Origin: Petrosia ficiformis
Taxonomy: Eukaryota > Porifera > Demospongiae > Haplosclerida > Petrosiidae
DNA: 64,000 nt
Reading direction: 5' to 3'
Assembly: GCA_947044365.1 (NCBI GenBank)
Contig: OX345638.1
Span: 3,643,201-3,707,200 of the forward strand
Part shown: positions 25,620 through 37,208 of the stretch, piece after piece
Layout: each line of letters opens with the position of its first letter
Numbering within the stretch: the first letter of the stretch is position 1
Notes under the pieces: model-generated
Seen by the model: the letters and a program-made list of their open reading frames with translations, nothing else
The model's database searches: none
Told to the model about the DNA's origin: nothing
Translations under genes and position numbers: made by a program

Positions 25620-26150
25620 ACAGTGCAGAACCCTCACCACAAGTGTGATTTGGAAAACAAGGATAATTCAGTACCGACAAAAAACAATTGCAGACAATAT
25701 TAGACTGTAATAATAATTATGATACTGACATTATATTATATATTAAATACCATATGTGCATGTGCATGTGCGTTACAATTTATACTCCCAAGTCCTGCCA
25801 AGAGTACACAATTCCTAGTATAACAAACACAGTGTTAATATCAAAAAGAAACTTGAAAACAGATTTGTGGCTTCAATCATGTGCATGAAATGAAATGGGT
25901 GGATCTAGAAATTGACAGCCATGGCAGAACACTCAGAGCCAGCTTGAAGTTGTAGCAGCCACTAATTCAAATGTACTTGATTTCAAGTTTGATTCGACAG
26001 CGATAGCCTTCAAACAAGATGAGTCGTGTTTCCGTGTAATCTTTTGCTACCAGAAGTCTTCTGAAAGTGGTGAAACAGCAACTGTGAGTTGTAAAAGCAG
26101 ACAGAAAACCTAATTACAGTAACCCTCCATTCCACCTACACGGATGGTAT
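25620..26150 (+). repeat. Dispersed repeat, family D, copy 2
   Basis: Same landmarks as 16565-17040 (CACAAGTGTGATTTGGAAAAC, GCTACCAGAAGTCTTCTGAA). It ends near CAGTAACCCTCCATTCCACC, a border also visible at 62575-62600 in the other orientation. Confidence 0.7.
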
Positions 26151-26989
26151 CCAGCATGGGCTTCTTGGATAGTCTTCTCTCAAGTTTTGCAGATCTATTA
26201 GACTCTAACTGCTTAAAAATTACAAAATTATATATAGAGCTGCTGAGTTGACCACTGTACACACCCAAATAAAGCCTCAAGGTAAAACCTTTGTAATAAA
26301 ATCTTTGCTGCAACACTGATCCACTCAACCAATAAAACAGGTATCTAATAAGTAATAACCAACGACAAGAATCTAATGAAGATGTCATTCGAACTTGTTG
26401 AAAAATAGTATATGTAGGTAGACAGTCACACCAACAACCTGTTTCTGTTACGACATAGACAGAAAATGTTTGCAAGATAGGAAATCGTGCATTTTTTGGC
26501 GATTCTGCTCATAACAATTAAAATCACTGGGCTTTTCCACACAGAAGGGGTCACTGTTACTGTAAATACAGCTGTTACAATGGAGCTTGTTACTAATGGC
26601 ATTAATAGTGACTTGCTCTATGAATGTGGTTTACAAATTGCTCTTGAAATAACTTTCCCATATTACTGTACATACATGTACATTGTAGTAAAGTTTATTG
26701 TACAATACATTAACAAATTACTTCTTCCTTCAAAGAAGTTTTATCATCAAAAGTTCATGCGCTTCCAAAAATTTAGAACAAAAATTATGATGTTATAAGT
26801 ACATTGTAAAAGCAGGTAATACCCCACAATATCAACTCTTGAGTTCATAATAAAGCTAGGTAAGTTGCCTTCACATTTATTATCTACATAACACCAGCAC
26901 AAGCCCTGTTTCATTCCTTATACTATTCAGTTAATACTGCATGCATGCATGTGCATAGATTTAAGCATTTTACTGAAATGTACATGTAT

Positions 26990-27135
26990 TAGGGCTGCAA
27001 CGGATAGTAGATTTTGGTATTCAGATATTCGCTTAGTTTAATGAATGAATTACTGGATGTTCGCTTGCTTTCAGAGAAATGTTGTCGTAACCCGTTTCTA
27101 ATAAATTATCAAATATTAGCTTACTATTTTGCTGT
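26990..27135 (+). repeat. Dispersed repeat, family J, fragment
   Basis: Contains GATATTCGCTTAGTTTAATG and GAAATGTTGTCGTAACCCGT. Related fragments lie at 42725-42820, where the GATATTCGCTTAGTTTAATG motif is tandemly duplicated, and at 43595-43735. Confidence 0.6.
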
Positions 27136-29269
27136 AAGCAATTGCTATCAATGTGTATAACAGCCAAAGTTTTAAAAACATCCATTTCTCCACACTAGTG
27201 AGTGCAGCTGGGGACAAACTATAATGCATGCAGCAAATGGGGGAGGAGATTTACATGTACATAGTAAAGGTGTGATAATTATCACCTGTAGTGTTGTTGT
27301 AATACACAAGTATTACATAAGTAATATGGTTTTTAAAAAAACACATACTTCAACGGATTCATAACCCCAAAAAAAATTCTTTGTAGACAACTTTTTAACC
27401 TTTGAAGTTTACATGATTAAAGGTTCCCACTTACTTTACTGGAAAGAAGAGTTAAAAAGCCATTCATGTAAAAATCATTTTCCACTAGGAACAGAAAAAA
27501 AACACCAAGATGAATGTCAGAAGTATCCAGGCAACGCCCACAATTTTTGGTAACAACTTACCTGTATAACTTTCACAATTCAAAGAACTTAGACTTCTAA
27601 CTTACTTTGTTGGACCAAAAATAATCATTTGTATGCTGCAGGAAAGCAGCAAGGTGTTCATTTGCACACAAGTCTGCCTTATTGCATAAGTGTATTTGTA
27701 ATGCATGTGTATTAACAGTAGTTGTGTAATGTGTAGTACATGAGTACTACATCTACGGTACGGGAACTATAGCTATTGGTGAAATGATGTCATGATGTAG
27801 AAGAAACGGGCAAGTGTGGTCAATTGCACAAATTTAAACTCTGCCAAAGAAATGCTAAACCTAAATCCTAAGATCAAGGAGCAATATCCTTTAATCTTGA
27901 GACAAAATCCTTACTCCTGGTGTTTTAATCTCAAAGATAGGGCTGGTGACGCTATACTGGAGTTGTGTCTATGCTCTTCTACAGGCAGAGCCAACATGAA
28001 TGATGGATTTCAAATCACTATTATATGTAGGAAGTGAAGTTGTGCACAATGCTAAATAATGGAAGTTATAGTTAAGGCAGCACTTCCTATTATTGAGGTG
28101 TCAATCCCACATGCAAATAGCCTACACATGCAAGTGTAATTAGATTTGGGGAAGTCCTTTTTGACAATTAAATTCCACAGATTTGTAAGTTAGATTTGGG
28201 GAAGTCCTTTCTATACAAAATTAAATTTCACAGCATACTCATTAGCAACAGGATATTGTCCATACTTATATTGTAAACAGTATATAGGGTTTAGGAATCA
28301 AGTTTTGCCAAACTAGGGTTCAAATGTGAACACAATGTGGATGTGGTAATCCTCCTCATCCACAGACCAACCCTCATCCAGATCATGGCCCTTTATTTCC
28401 TGTGTCATTACCGGTTCTCTTCATGATGTAGTTAATGACCACACCTATGACATTTACTGTAATTCAACAATTCTCTCTATTTTAAGGATGGATAGCATCC
28501 TGTTGCTATAAGTTTGTCATATAGAATAATTGTATCACATGATCTTAGTATGCCAATACTATCACAATGGCAAAATATTGTCTTACTACAATTAAATAAT
28601 AGTTATAATATATGCAGTGGAAAACCACTATAACACTAATCTTGAGCAATATACTCTCAAAATAAGGATCAGAAGTATCGTCTTCTTAAAAATGAGCCTA
28701 TTTTTGCTATCGTAGACAGAGTAGTTGCAATATTGCAATAATTGTAAGTCACCTAATTTTCATTATCGCCCTCCCACTACATTATTTGTCTCCCTTTTCT
28801 GATATAGCATATAAATTAAATTTGGCTGACCCACAATGTTGCATACATTTTCCTATGTAGTAAAAATATCATGACTAAAGGGCTCAGACCACCCACACTT
28901 CCACATACTTAGGTGAAAGCGTGGACAGTCTGCGTCACAGTCCATCATTAGAAAAGGACACACATACAGTAACAGACAGAAACAAGTTTACTAACCAGCC
29001 ATTCTGTATCTTCCAAATCTCAGAGAAATTGCAAATCTGTGTTGCTGACTTGCTGATTTACCACAACAAATTTTTATTACTCAAGATATTGGAGCATGCG
29101 TAGAAATGTGTCGTTCCACCCGCCAACGTCTACGCTAATTAACGAGCCGCACCGCGTAGAGTTGCTGTAATCTTGTGTTCTGTCTGTCGTACACAATTTC
29201 TGGAGAACTAACATTGGGACATCAATTGGGCTACCACAATACGTGAAATTATACAAGGATCAAAATAAA

Positions 29270-29475
29270 AGATAGGCGTTTTCTAAAACCTTTCGGTTAT
29301 AAAGTTATGACAATTTTTACAACTCACGATTGCTGTTTCACCACTTTTAGAAGACTTCTGGTAGCAAATGAGTACATGGAAGCATAACTCATCTTGTTTG
29401 AAAGCTATCGCTGTCAAATTACAGCTTTAAATCAAGTACAGTTGAAGTAGTGGCTGCTACAACATCGAGCTGGCT
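29270..29475 (-). repeat. Dispersed repeat, family D, copy 3 (reversed)
   Basis: Reverse complement of 16690-16900: TAAAACCTTTCGGTTATAAA at about 29287, then AGAAGACTTCTGGTAGCAAA, then CATCGAGCTGGCT. Confidence 0.75.
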
Positions 29476-29534
29476 CTAAGCTTTCTGCCTTGTTATATAG
29501 CACACACACATACTTAGGAATACACGGCACCTCA

Positions 29535-30134
29535 TTAACCCTTAGAGCACTGATGTCACATATATGTGACATTTCACCCCTACGTGGTTCGCCGTCTGTT
29601 CCTGGCTACACGAAGCTGTCCAAATGCTTGTAATTGGCGTCAAGCACAAGCTGATGAACATGGCTAAAAAAAGTTGATGTTTTTTCGGCCGCCCTTTGGC
29701 CTAAATAACGACTACGGGGGGAATTTTAAAGGAGTGTGTCCCCCCGTTAATGCGGGGGTTCGAAGGGGGCGCAGCCCCCTCGATGCCGACGAATTTAGCA
29801 TTTTTTGACCCCGCCCACGCCCTCTGGTGGGTAGCTGAGGCATTTTCCTTTCTGTGAAACCTGAAATCGTGGGTGTAGCTGGTGCCAACATGCAGTGGGG
29901 TCATTTTGTTAGCCCCAGTCAAAAGAGGGAGAGCACTGCATTTGATTTGATCCTACGATGCGCTTGGGGACTTTCGAGTCCCGGTAAGCAAGTTGGTGGA
30001 AGTAGTACTCCATGTCGGAAAAGGAGCCAAGTTTGGGGTAGAGAAAGTGAACGGTGGCCAAAAAATATGCAATAGAGTCGAGTGTTGGAAATGGAAAGAA
30101 TTTTGAAAAACAGGCTCAGTGCTCTAAGGGTTAA
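29535..30134. mobile_element. piggyBac-type non-autonomous element (600 bp, TTAA target)
   Basis: Starts TTAACCCTTAGAGCACTGA and ends TCAGTGCTCTAAGGGTTAA, giving perfect terminal inverted repeats inside TTAA, as expected of piggyBac insertions (which start CCC). The interior is markedly more GC-rich than its surroundings and contains a small palindrome GGGGGCGCAGCCCCC near 29765. The ORFs at 29701-29922 and 29854-30075 do not resemble a transposase. Sharp ends suggest a fairly recent insertion. Confidence 0.85.
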
Positions 30135-30744
30135 AATTCTAGTGTTGTTCTAGTTCTTGAGTACTAGAACTAGAATTGGTACTAGAACTAAAAATATATT
30201 TTGTTAAGAACTAGAATTGGTATTAGAACTAAATCTAAACTTTAATTAATTAATTAGTACAGTAACTAAAACCACTACAAATAATTGCAAATGTCAGGAA
30301 TGCCAGTAACTTGGGCCATTTTATATTTTCTTTGAAGTACACTGTAAAAATGAACCAGTTATTTTAACCCTTATTTGGTTACAGGAGTTTCAATGCTGTA
30401 TTGATAATAAAAAAAGCTTGTGAGGTATAAATTATTGTAAATTTTCATTCAATTATGTGTGGAGAATAATGTTATTTGTTGACAACTTTGTACTTATAAT
30501 AATAAATATATAATAAATAGAAAATTGATTTGTGAAAACGTTTGTGTATAATTATAATATTATATATATCATATATGTCATATATATATATATATATACG
30601 CAAATGTTTTAATTTGTTATCTGTTATTTGTTAGGCCACGGCAATGTAAACATTAGTTTCCATTACAAGCTATGAATATGATTATGCAGGCGGGGTATTA
30701 TTATTGCCCTCATTATTAAGAATAAAATGGTTTCTCTATCACTA

Positions 30745-30925
30745 AAAAATGGTTGAAGAAACAGTCATACATGTAAATTTAACAAAGATTAAATAACTGT
30801 AGCTTCTTTATTGGACCAAAAATAAGAGTATGAAGAGTAACAAAATGGTTGAAGAAACAGTGATATAAATGAACAACTTTATCAATAAACGATGTAAGTT
30901 ACTTTCGCTTCTTTATTCGACCCAA
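30745..30925. repeat. Tandem duplication of about 96 bp
   Basis: AAATGGTTGAAGAAACAGT occurs at about 30746 and 30842, and CTTCTTTATT(G/C)GACC follows each. The second copy overlaps the 3' end of the small ORF at 30899-31078; the first copy carries a diverged version of the same codons. Confidence 0.65.
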
Positions 30926-31078
30926 ACCTTTATGAGTACACGACTGACACTGAGGATAGGTGTCATTATCTTCTGTAAGTGAAGACTCATTTGAGCAGTA
31001 TATACAAATTCGTTCATAACCAGCTGAGTAATACAGACGTTCTACTGGGTCATTACAGACTAGGTTCCTAATAGGCAT
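30899..31078 (-). CDS. Unrecognised 59-aa ORF with paired CxxC motifs
   Basis: An ATG-initiated frame of 59 codons plus TAA, with composition like real protein: ERLYYSAGYERICIYC, then a spacer of about 16 residues, then YPQCQSC and a basic end GRIKKRK. CxxC-x(16-17)-CxxC is a plausible zinc ribbon. The ATG lies at the edge of an 81-bp palindrome, and in-frame stops precede it, so it is either a short gene or a last exon whose splice site I could not place. It is 836 bp beyond the NOP16 stop on the same strand. It could also be the C-terminal relic of a transposon protein. Function unknown. Confidence 0.4.
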   Translation of the reverse strand: MPIRNLVCNDPVERLYYSAGYERICIYCSNESSLTEDNDTYPQCQSCTHKGLGRIKKRK

Positions 31079-31157
31079 TTACTGTTGTGTATTATATAAC
31101 ATAATTATATATATTAAGTATATATAATTATATGTTATATAATACACAACAGTAAAT
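31077..31157. repeat. 81-bp palindrome (38-bp arms)
   Basis: Arms 31077-31114 and 31120-31157 are exactly complementary around a 5-nt centre. The outer part is TACTGTTGTGTATTATATAA and the inner part is (TA)-rich. A cruciform-capable sequence at the 5' edge of the small CxxC ORF. Confidence 0.9.
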
Positions 31158-31913
31158 ACATATTTCAAGTATATCTTAGCAATGAAGTCCTTGCATCTTT
31201 TCCTATAATTCTTTACTAGTCTGAGATTTGTCATTATTTAGAACATTATTTGTACATGTAGTAGTTGTTATGGTGCAACTATGTCATTATATCATTACTC
31301 TGCATTTTGTAAGGATTGGATGGACTGCTAAGATCTTCATCCTCTATTTGTGATGTCACACCCAAAACCCAAATAACCAAGTACTCTGTAGCTAAATATC
31401 CTGATTTACAAGGAATATTGGAGTGCAGCTTTAAATCCAGGGTAGATGTGTATTATACTTTAAGTTTATGCCAAATTTGTTTTTTCTTCATTCCAGTTAC
31501 CCTTTAATGATTAAATCATGTCTTGTGGCGCAAACATTTTATTTCACCCCCATATTTATACAGCCCTATACATACTCTACTAACTGCACCCAGTACAAAC
31601 CATACTCTTCTGGCTAGCACTTACATTCATAATGTATTATTAAAAAAATTGCTTAAGGTAACCAAACACACCCACTTATTGTGAAGTGTGCTCAGTATAA
31701 AATCACTACTTATCATAATAATTACTCTGATTACATCACTGTATTTGAAATGCAAACACAAGATACCAATGTAATTAATTATACCAGCCCATGTAGTGTA
31801 TTTAAAATTTTCATAATGAGAATCACTGTAGTATGAACTCACTGATCATGAAACACTAATTAATTTATTCATAACAATGTGATAATCAATAGCTGTGTAT
31901 AAGACACTATACT

Positions 31914-33765
31914 TCATGTTATCAGTCCTAATTCTCTGAAGAGTTTCAAGTGACGTGCTTCTCTTGATCCTAATAACTGTTCACATTTCTTACGCAATTG
32001 AATTTCTGTTAATTGATCATAGTTCTCTTTGGCTACCATCATTTTCTAATTAGAGATAAGTATGTCAAAAGGGATCAAAAAAAGATATATCAATACATGT
32101 TGCCTACTACATGTAAACTGCAGTGCAGAATGCTTGCCACATAAAGGTCAGATATTGCTGATACACATCAAGAAGACATGTATACATGTATACATGTGTA
32201 TAATTATATATTTAATAGTCCGCAGGTACATCAAAGGCTTCTATAGTTTTAACAATTGCCAAATCTCTACACAGATTCTTATCTGACCTACATACATGTA
32301 CACATGCAATATATTATACAGCTAAGAGATACATGATAGTCTATATAGCCTGATTGCTACACATAGGCTTACACATGTATCTGATCTCAGTCTATTTTCG
32401 CTTCATTCCATTAAACAGAGTCTTTTCTCAACTCACTGTACAGTGTACATGTACATGTACATGCTCAGTCTGACACATCTGTTATGAAAACATCATTATA
32501 GGGCTTACATCAAATTTTTGTTTTCATAGCTACCCACAGTTTGGTGTATATGGCATATATAGTACCTTTGATGTCTTGTTAGCTCTAGTACATATACACA
32601 TACACATGTAGTATCAGGATTCATATATGATTTTTGTGTTAAGTGGGGGAAATATCGATATGTTAACTTAATCACTGCTTTAAAATTTAGGCCATCCGGA
32701 GGTTACTTCTAGGGCCTCAGAAGGAGATGATGTTGTATGTCAATTTAAAGAAACACACACACCTCTCCACCATATGAAACTTAGATTGTGAGTTTTTGAT
32801 AAAAATACTAAACAGTGATTACAAGTTGTTAGTATTGTTATGTTTATGCATCCAGTCTGCTCCTCATGTATACAAAATATTCTTACAAATGTTAAGACTT
32901 ACATGTATATAGTACTACTGAACACAAATTCATACAACTGAAATTTCCAGAGCCACAAGCTGCTAAACTGGACAAGTTTGAGTGAAATAAGGTACTGTTA
33001 GATCATACTCATTGATCTTTCAAGTTTTGAGTCCTAAATGCAATAGCTGTTGTTATAAATGATCTTTAAGAGCATAAAAGCTTACATACACGAATTAGTC
33101 ACATTCTCCAACTTACTCTTCATTCACATTGGGCTTTCTTTCTCCAAGAAAAATGAGACTAGATACCATGACAGAGCAGCCACCACTTGAATGATGGTGG
33201 AGTATGTTACTGTAGATCCTGAGCTTTTGTTATGTCAACTTCAGAGAGTTCTAAAACATTATACTTATCCATACTTAACTCACACTAGCTTAGCAGCCAA
33301 TAGCTCTGATTTCTCCATACATTTTCAATTGTAACAACTTGTGTTAATTACGTAGTACTACATGTAAGTTAAATATTTCTATTGCATTTGTTTTAAGGTA
33401 TACATGAGCATCTAGACTATATGGAAAAAAATGATTTAATTCCATTAACAGCAATGGAAACTACTCCAAGATGGCAATTAGATGGCAGTGTATTAAAGAG
33501 TGCCCAGTTAATTAATTGAGGGAATTGTTGCTACTTGAGCTAAATTATAAGTTGTCTAATATAATTAGGTACATGTACCTTATAGTCGGTTCCATATAAT
33601 GTTAATAGGTTAGCTACATATTCAGCTTCAGCTGTAGAAAGATGACATCTTTGCCTTTCAGGACGAGCAGCTCGTACTTGAAACTCTAAGTTGATGGAGA
33701 TACAGTGTGATTACTTACATGTACATATACTTGTATACATGTATATGTATATATTTATACATATA

Positions 33766-33799
<34 letters not shown>

Positions 33800-36700
33800 A
33801 TTATGTATATACAACCAGCTCTGAAAAAACCAGGCTTATATGGATTAAAATATTTCTTTTACCTAAAATAGAAGGTTAATATTTGCTCTAATCAATATAT
33901 CAGAAATCTCAACTGGAATGAAGAGAAAGCCACAACACTCAATAATCTTCCATTTTGAGAAAAAAGCAATATAATTTTTTTTTACTGTATAGTCTGTAAT
34001 TCAATGTTGTAAATTTGCTTTAGCAGATGCTAGCAATGCACATAGAGCCTTCCAAGCCTTGCAGAAGGTAATATTAGTCTGAGAAGCCAGACTTATGCAC
34101 AAAAAGGTGGAGGGTCTGGGGACACACATATTCACTAGTTGTGGACTCTGCAGAAATATTGCTTAGTTGTTCAACCACAAGAATTGCAACGTCACCGATT
34201 ACAGAATAAAGATGGAGCACGAGTTAGCAGCAGAATGATTGGGATACAAGACATTGAAGGCACAACAGTTGAAACCAGTAAAATGTAGCTGAGTAAAATG
34301 TAGCTGATGATGTAGCTGATGATGTAGCTGATGATGTAGCTGAGTAAAATGTAGCTGATGATGTAGCTGAGTAAAATGTAGTTGATGATGTAGCTGATGA
34401 TGTAGCTGAGTAAAATGTAGCTGATGATGTAGCTGAGTAAAATGTAGCTGATGATGTAGCTGATGATGTAGCTGAGTAAAATGTAGCTGATGATGTAGCT
34501 GATGATGTAGCTGAGTAAAATGTAGCTGAGTAAAATGTAGCTGATGATGTAGCTGAGTAAAATGTAGCTGAGTAATAGCTGATGATGTAGCTGAGTAAAA
34601 TGTAGCTGATGATGTAGCTGAGTAAAATGTAGCTGATGATGTAGCTGATGATGTAGCTGAGTAAAATGTAGCTGATGATGTAGCTGAGTAAAATGTAGTT
34701 GATGATGTAGCTGATGATGTAGCTGATGATGTAGCTGATGATGTAGCTGAGTAAAATGTAGCTGAGTAAAATGTAGCTGATGATGTAGCTGATGATGTAG
34801 CTGATGATGTAGCTGAGTAAAATGTAGCTGATGATGTAGCTGAGTAAAATGTAGTTGATGATGTAGCTGATGATGTAGCTGAGTAAAATGTAGCTGATGA
34901 TGTAGCTGATGATGTAGCTGAGTAAAATGTAGCTGAGTAATACCTGATGATGTAGCTGAGTAAAATGTAGCTGATGATGTAGCTGAGTAAAATGTAGCTG
35001 AGTAAAATGTAGCTGATGATGTAGCTGATGATGTAGCTGATGATGTAGCTGAGTAAAATGTAGCTGAGTAAAATGTAGCTGATGAAGTAGCTGAGTAAAA
35101 AACGTCATTCACTTTGAGCTACTACATACATGTACATGTACAAGCTCATAAGGATTCTGCTACTGTCTGCAGAAATGGAAGTGTTGATCTAGTTAAAGAA
35201 GTGCAGAAATATTATGAACCAACACCATCAATCTGAGCACAAAGGGATTCGGCACCGTCTATTAGCTGAGAAGGACCTTACATTCAACAAAGCCCCCAAC
35301 TGGCATAGAGACATACGGAATTTCAAGAACACATTCCTGGAATTTGACTACAGTACTGATAAAGTCAGAGACCACAGAGAAAAGAAAGGTACATGTATAT
35401 CATGTTGTCATTGTGGAGGAACTCATTTAGCCCAAAGAGTCATTTGCCAAAGCAAGAAGAGCATATCTCAGAAAATTATTAATATTGTTTGTAAACTTTG
35501 TATTAATTATTACTACTATCATTATTAATTTGTCTATCACAAAAAATATTGCACTGTGATATATGATATTGCACATGTCACATGGTTCAGAGGGATGTGG
35601 TGGTTTATTGCACCTCAATAATCTTAGCAACCACCTAGCAAAAGGATATAAGTAACAATATTTTTAACTAGGGCTGGTTATCTGGATGAACATCCAGATC
35701 TGTTTCATACACATGAAATCAAAATTGCAATAGAATGGAGATCAATAAGTAACTTTCTTTGTTCTAGCCCTACAACCATATACATGTACATGTAATACGA
35801 TGATAAAATCGATATACAGTGTACATCTATATCGCCCATCACTAGTGCACTATAAAAGGTATACCTGTATTGTATAAAAATTACATTTACATGTACATGT
35901 ACATGTAGATGATTTCAATAATACATGTACATTGCTGTACATACTTCGACCCACATGAAAGTAATTAATCATATGGATGATCCAATCAGTAAAAACATTT
36001 TCCATCGATTGCCCTACTGGCATGTACATGTACATGTACATATAATATATGAATGTGTATCATATATTATAGTATAGTTACCTTCCATTAGTTCAGTAGC
36101 TTTCTTATACTTCCTTTTACGTTGTTTTGGTTTCTTCTTTTCACTAACATCAGTTGTTATAGAATGGTCAATAGTATCCATTGGTTCAATATTAGGTGCT
36201 TCAACTGATGATAAGTGTTCCTACAAAATTAAGAACATAAATTATACATGTACACTGTACAACAGAATGGATGGAATGTGTGTATCTATCACTTTTACTA
36301 CTCAGAAATCTGTCATTTTTAAAGACATGGCTGGAGAATTAGTAATACAATTTACAATGAGATTTACTGTAAACTTATCAATAATTATCTCAGTTCATAG
36401 CTACTTCAAATGAAGATCCCTACCTGATTTAACCCTTTGACGACCAATGACGCTTTAACGCGTCATTATCTAATTTGCGCTACCTGACCAATGATGCGTA
36501 AACGCGTCATTATAGCAAAAGGCAAATATATACATGTACATGTATATGATAAAATCTTTAAATATGGAAGAAACTAACCAATACACACTACAAAGAAGAC
36601 ATTTAGTTAGTTGAAATTAGGGAAAACATCAAATTCCAGGCCAAACAAAAGTGATAAAGACGCTAAGTATAGGCATCACTGCTGACTACTGCAGTTTCAA

Positions 36701-37173
36701 ACACTCGTCTTGCTGCTTTCCTGCAGCTAACGAAGCATGTTTTTGGTATCAATGGCTTTTTTAGAAGGTCTTCTGTATAACTAAGTGAGTTAAAAGTCAT
36801 GGTTGCTTAAGATTCAGGCGTTATACAAACTAGACAAAAAGTGGCCGTTGTCCGTCGACTACTATACTTACAAATGTTGCCTTTTCTCTCTTCCTGCAGA
36901 TAGCGAAGTATAAATTTTACATCAATGGATTTGTTAAAGACTCTTCGTTCCACAAAGTAAGTTAGAATTTTGAGTCTTATAAAATATGAGAGTTATAGTG
37001 TTGAAAAAGATATATAAATATTAAGCGCTCCACCCATACAAAATTTCTTAATTAAATTGGTTTAATAACAAACACGCTTATTTCAATTACAGTCGGTAAA
37101 GGGTTAAGCATAACAAGAATATTGGTATCTACACTTGTTATAATATTCCTATGCATGATAATACTGAGATGAG

Positions 37174-37208
<35 letters not shown>

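Larger units (their letters stand above)
25103..30898. other. Gene-poor repeat-rich region
   Basis: Contains family D copies, a family J fragment, the 29535-30134 element and a tandem duplication. The plus-strand ORF at 27816-28037, 73 codons without a good ATG, reads somewhat protein-like but matches nothing I recognise. The missing 5' exons of the caspase/death gene probably lie here. Confidence 0.45.

Noticed and set aside
26110..26475. Minus-strand ORF of 121 codons
   Set aside because: It overlaps the border of a family D repeat and shows no recognisable domain or splice sites fitting the caspase gene.
34192..35112. Two overlapping minus-strand ORFs of about 300 codons
   Set aside because: They are products of the 12/15-bp minisatellite, lie in a NOP16 intron, and have no homologue-like composition or splice support.
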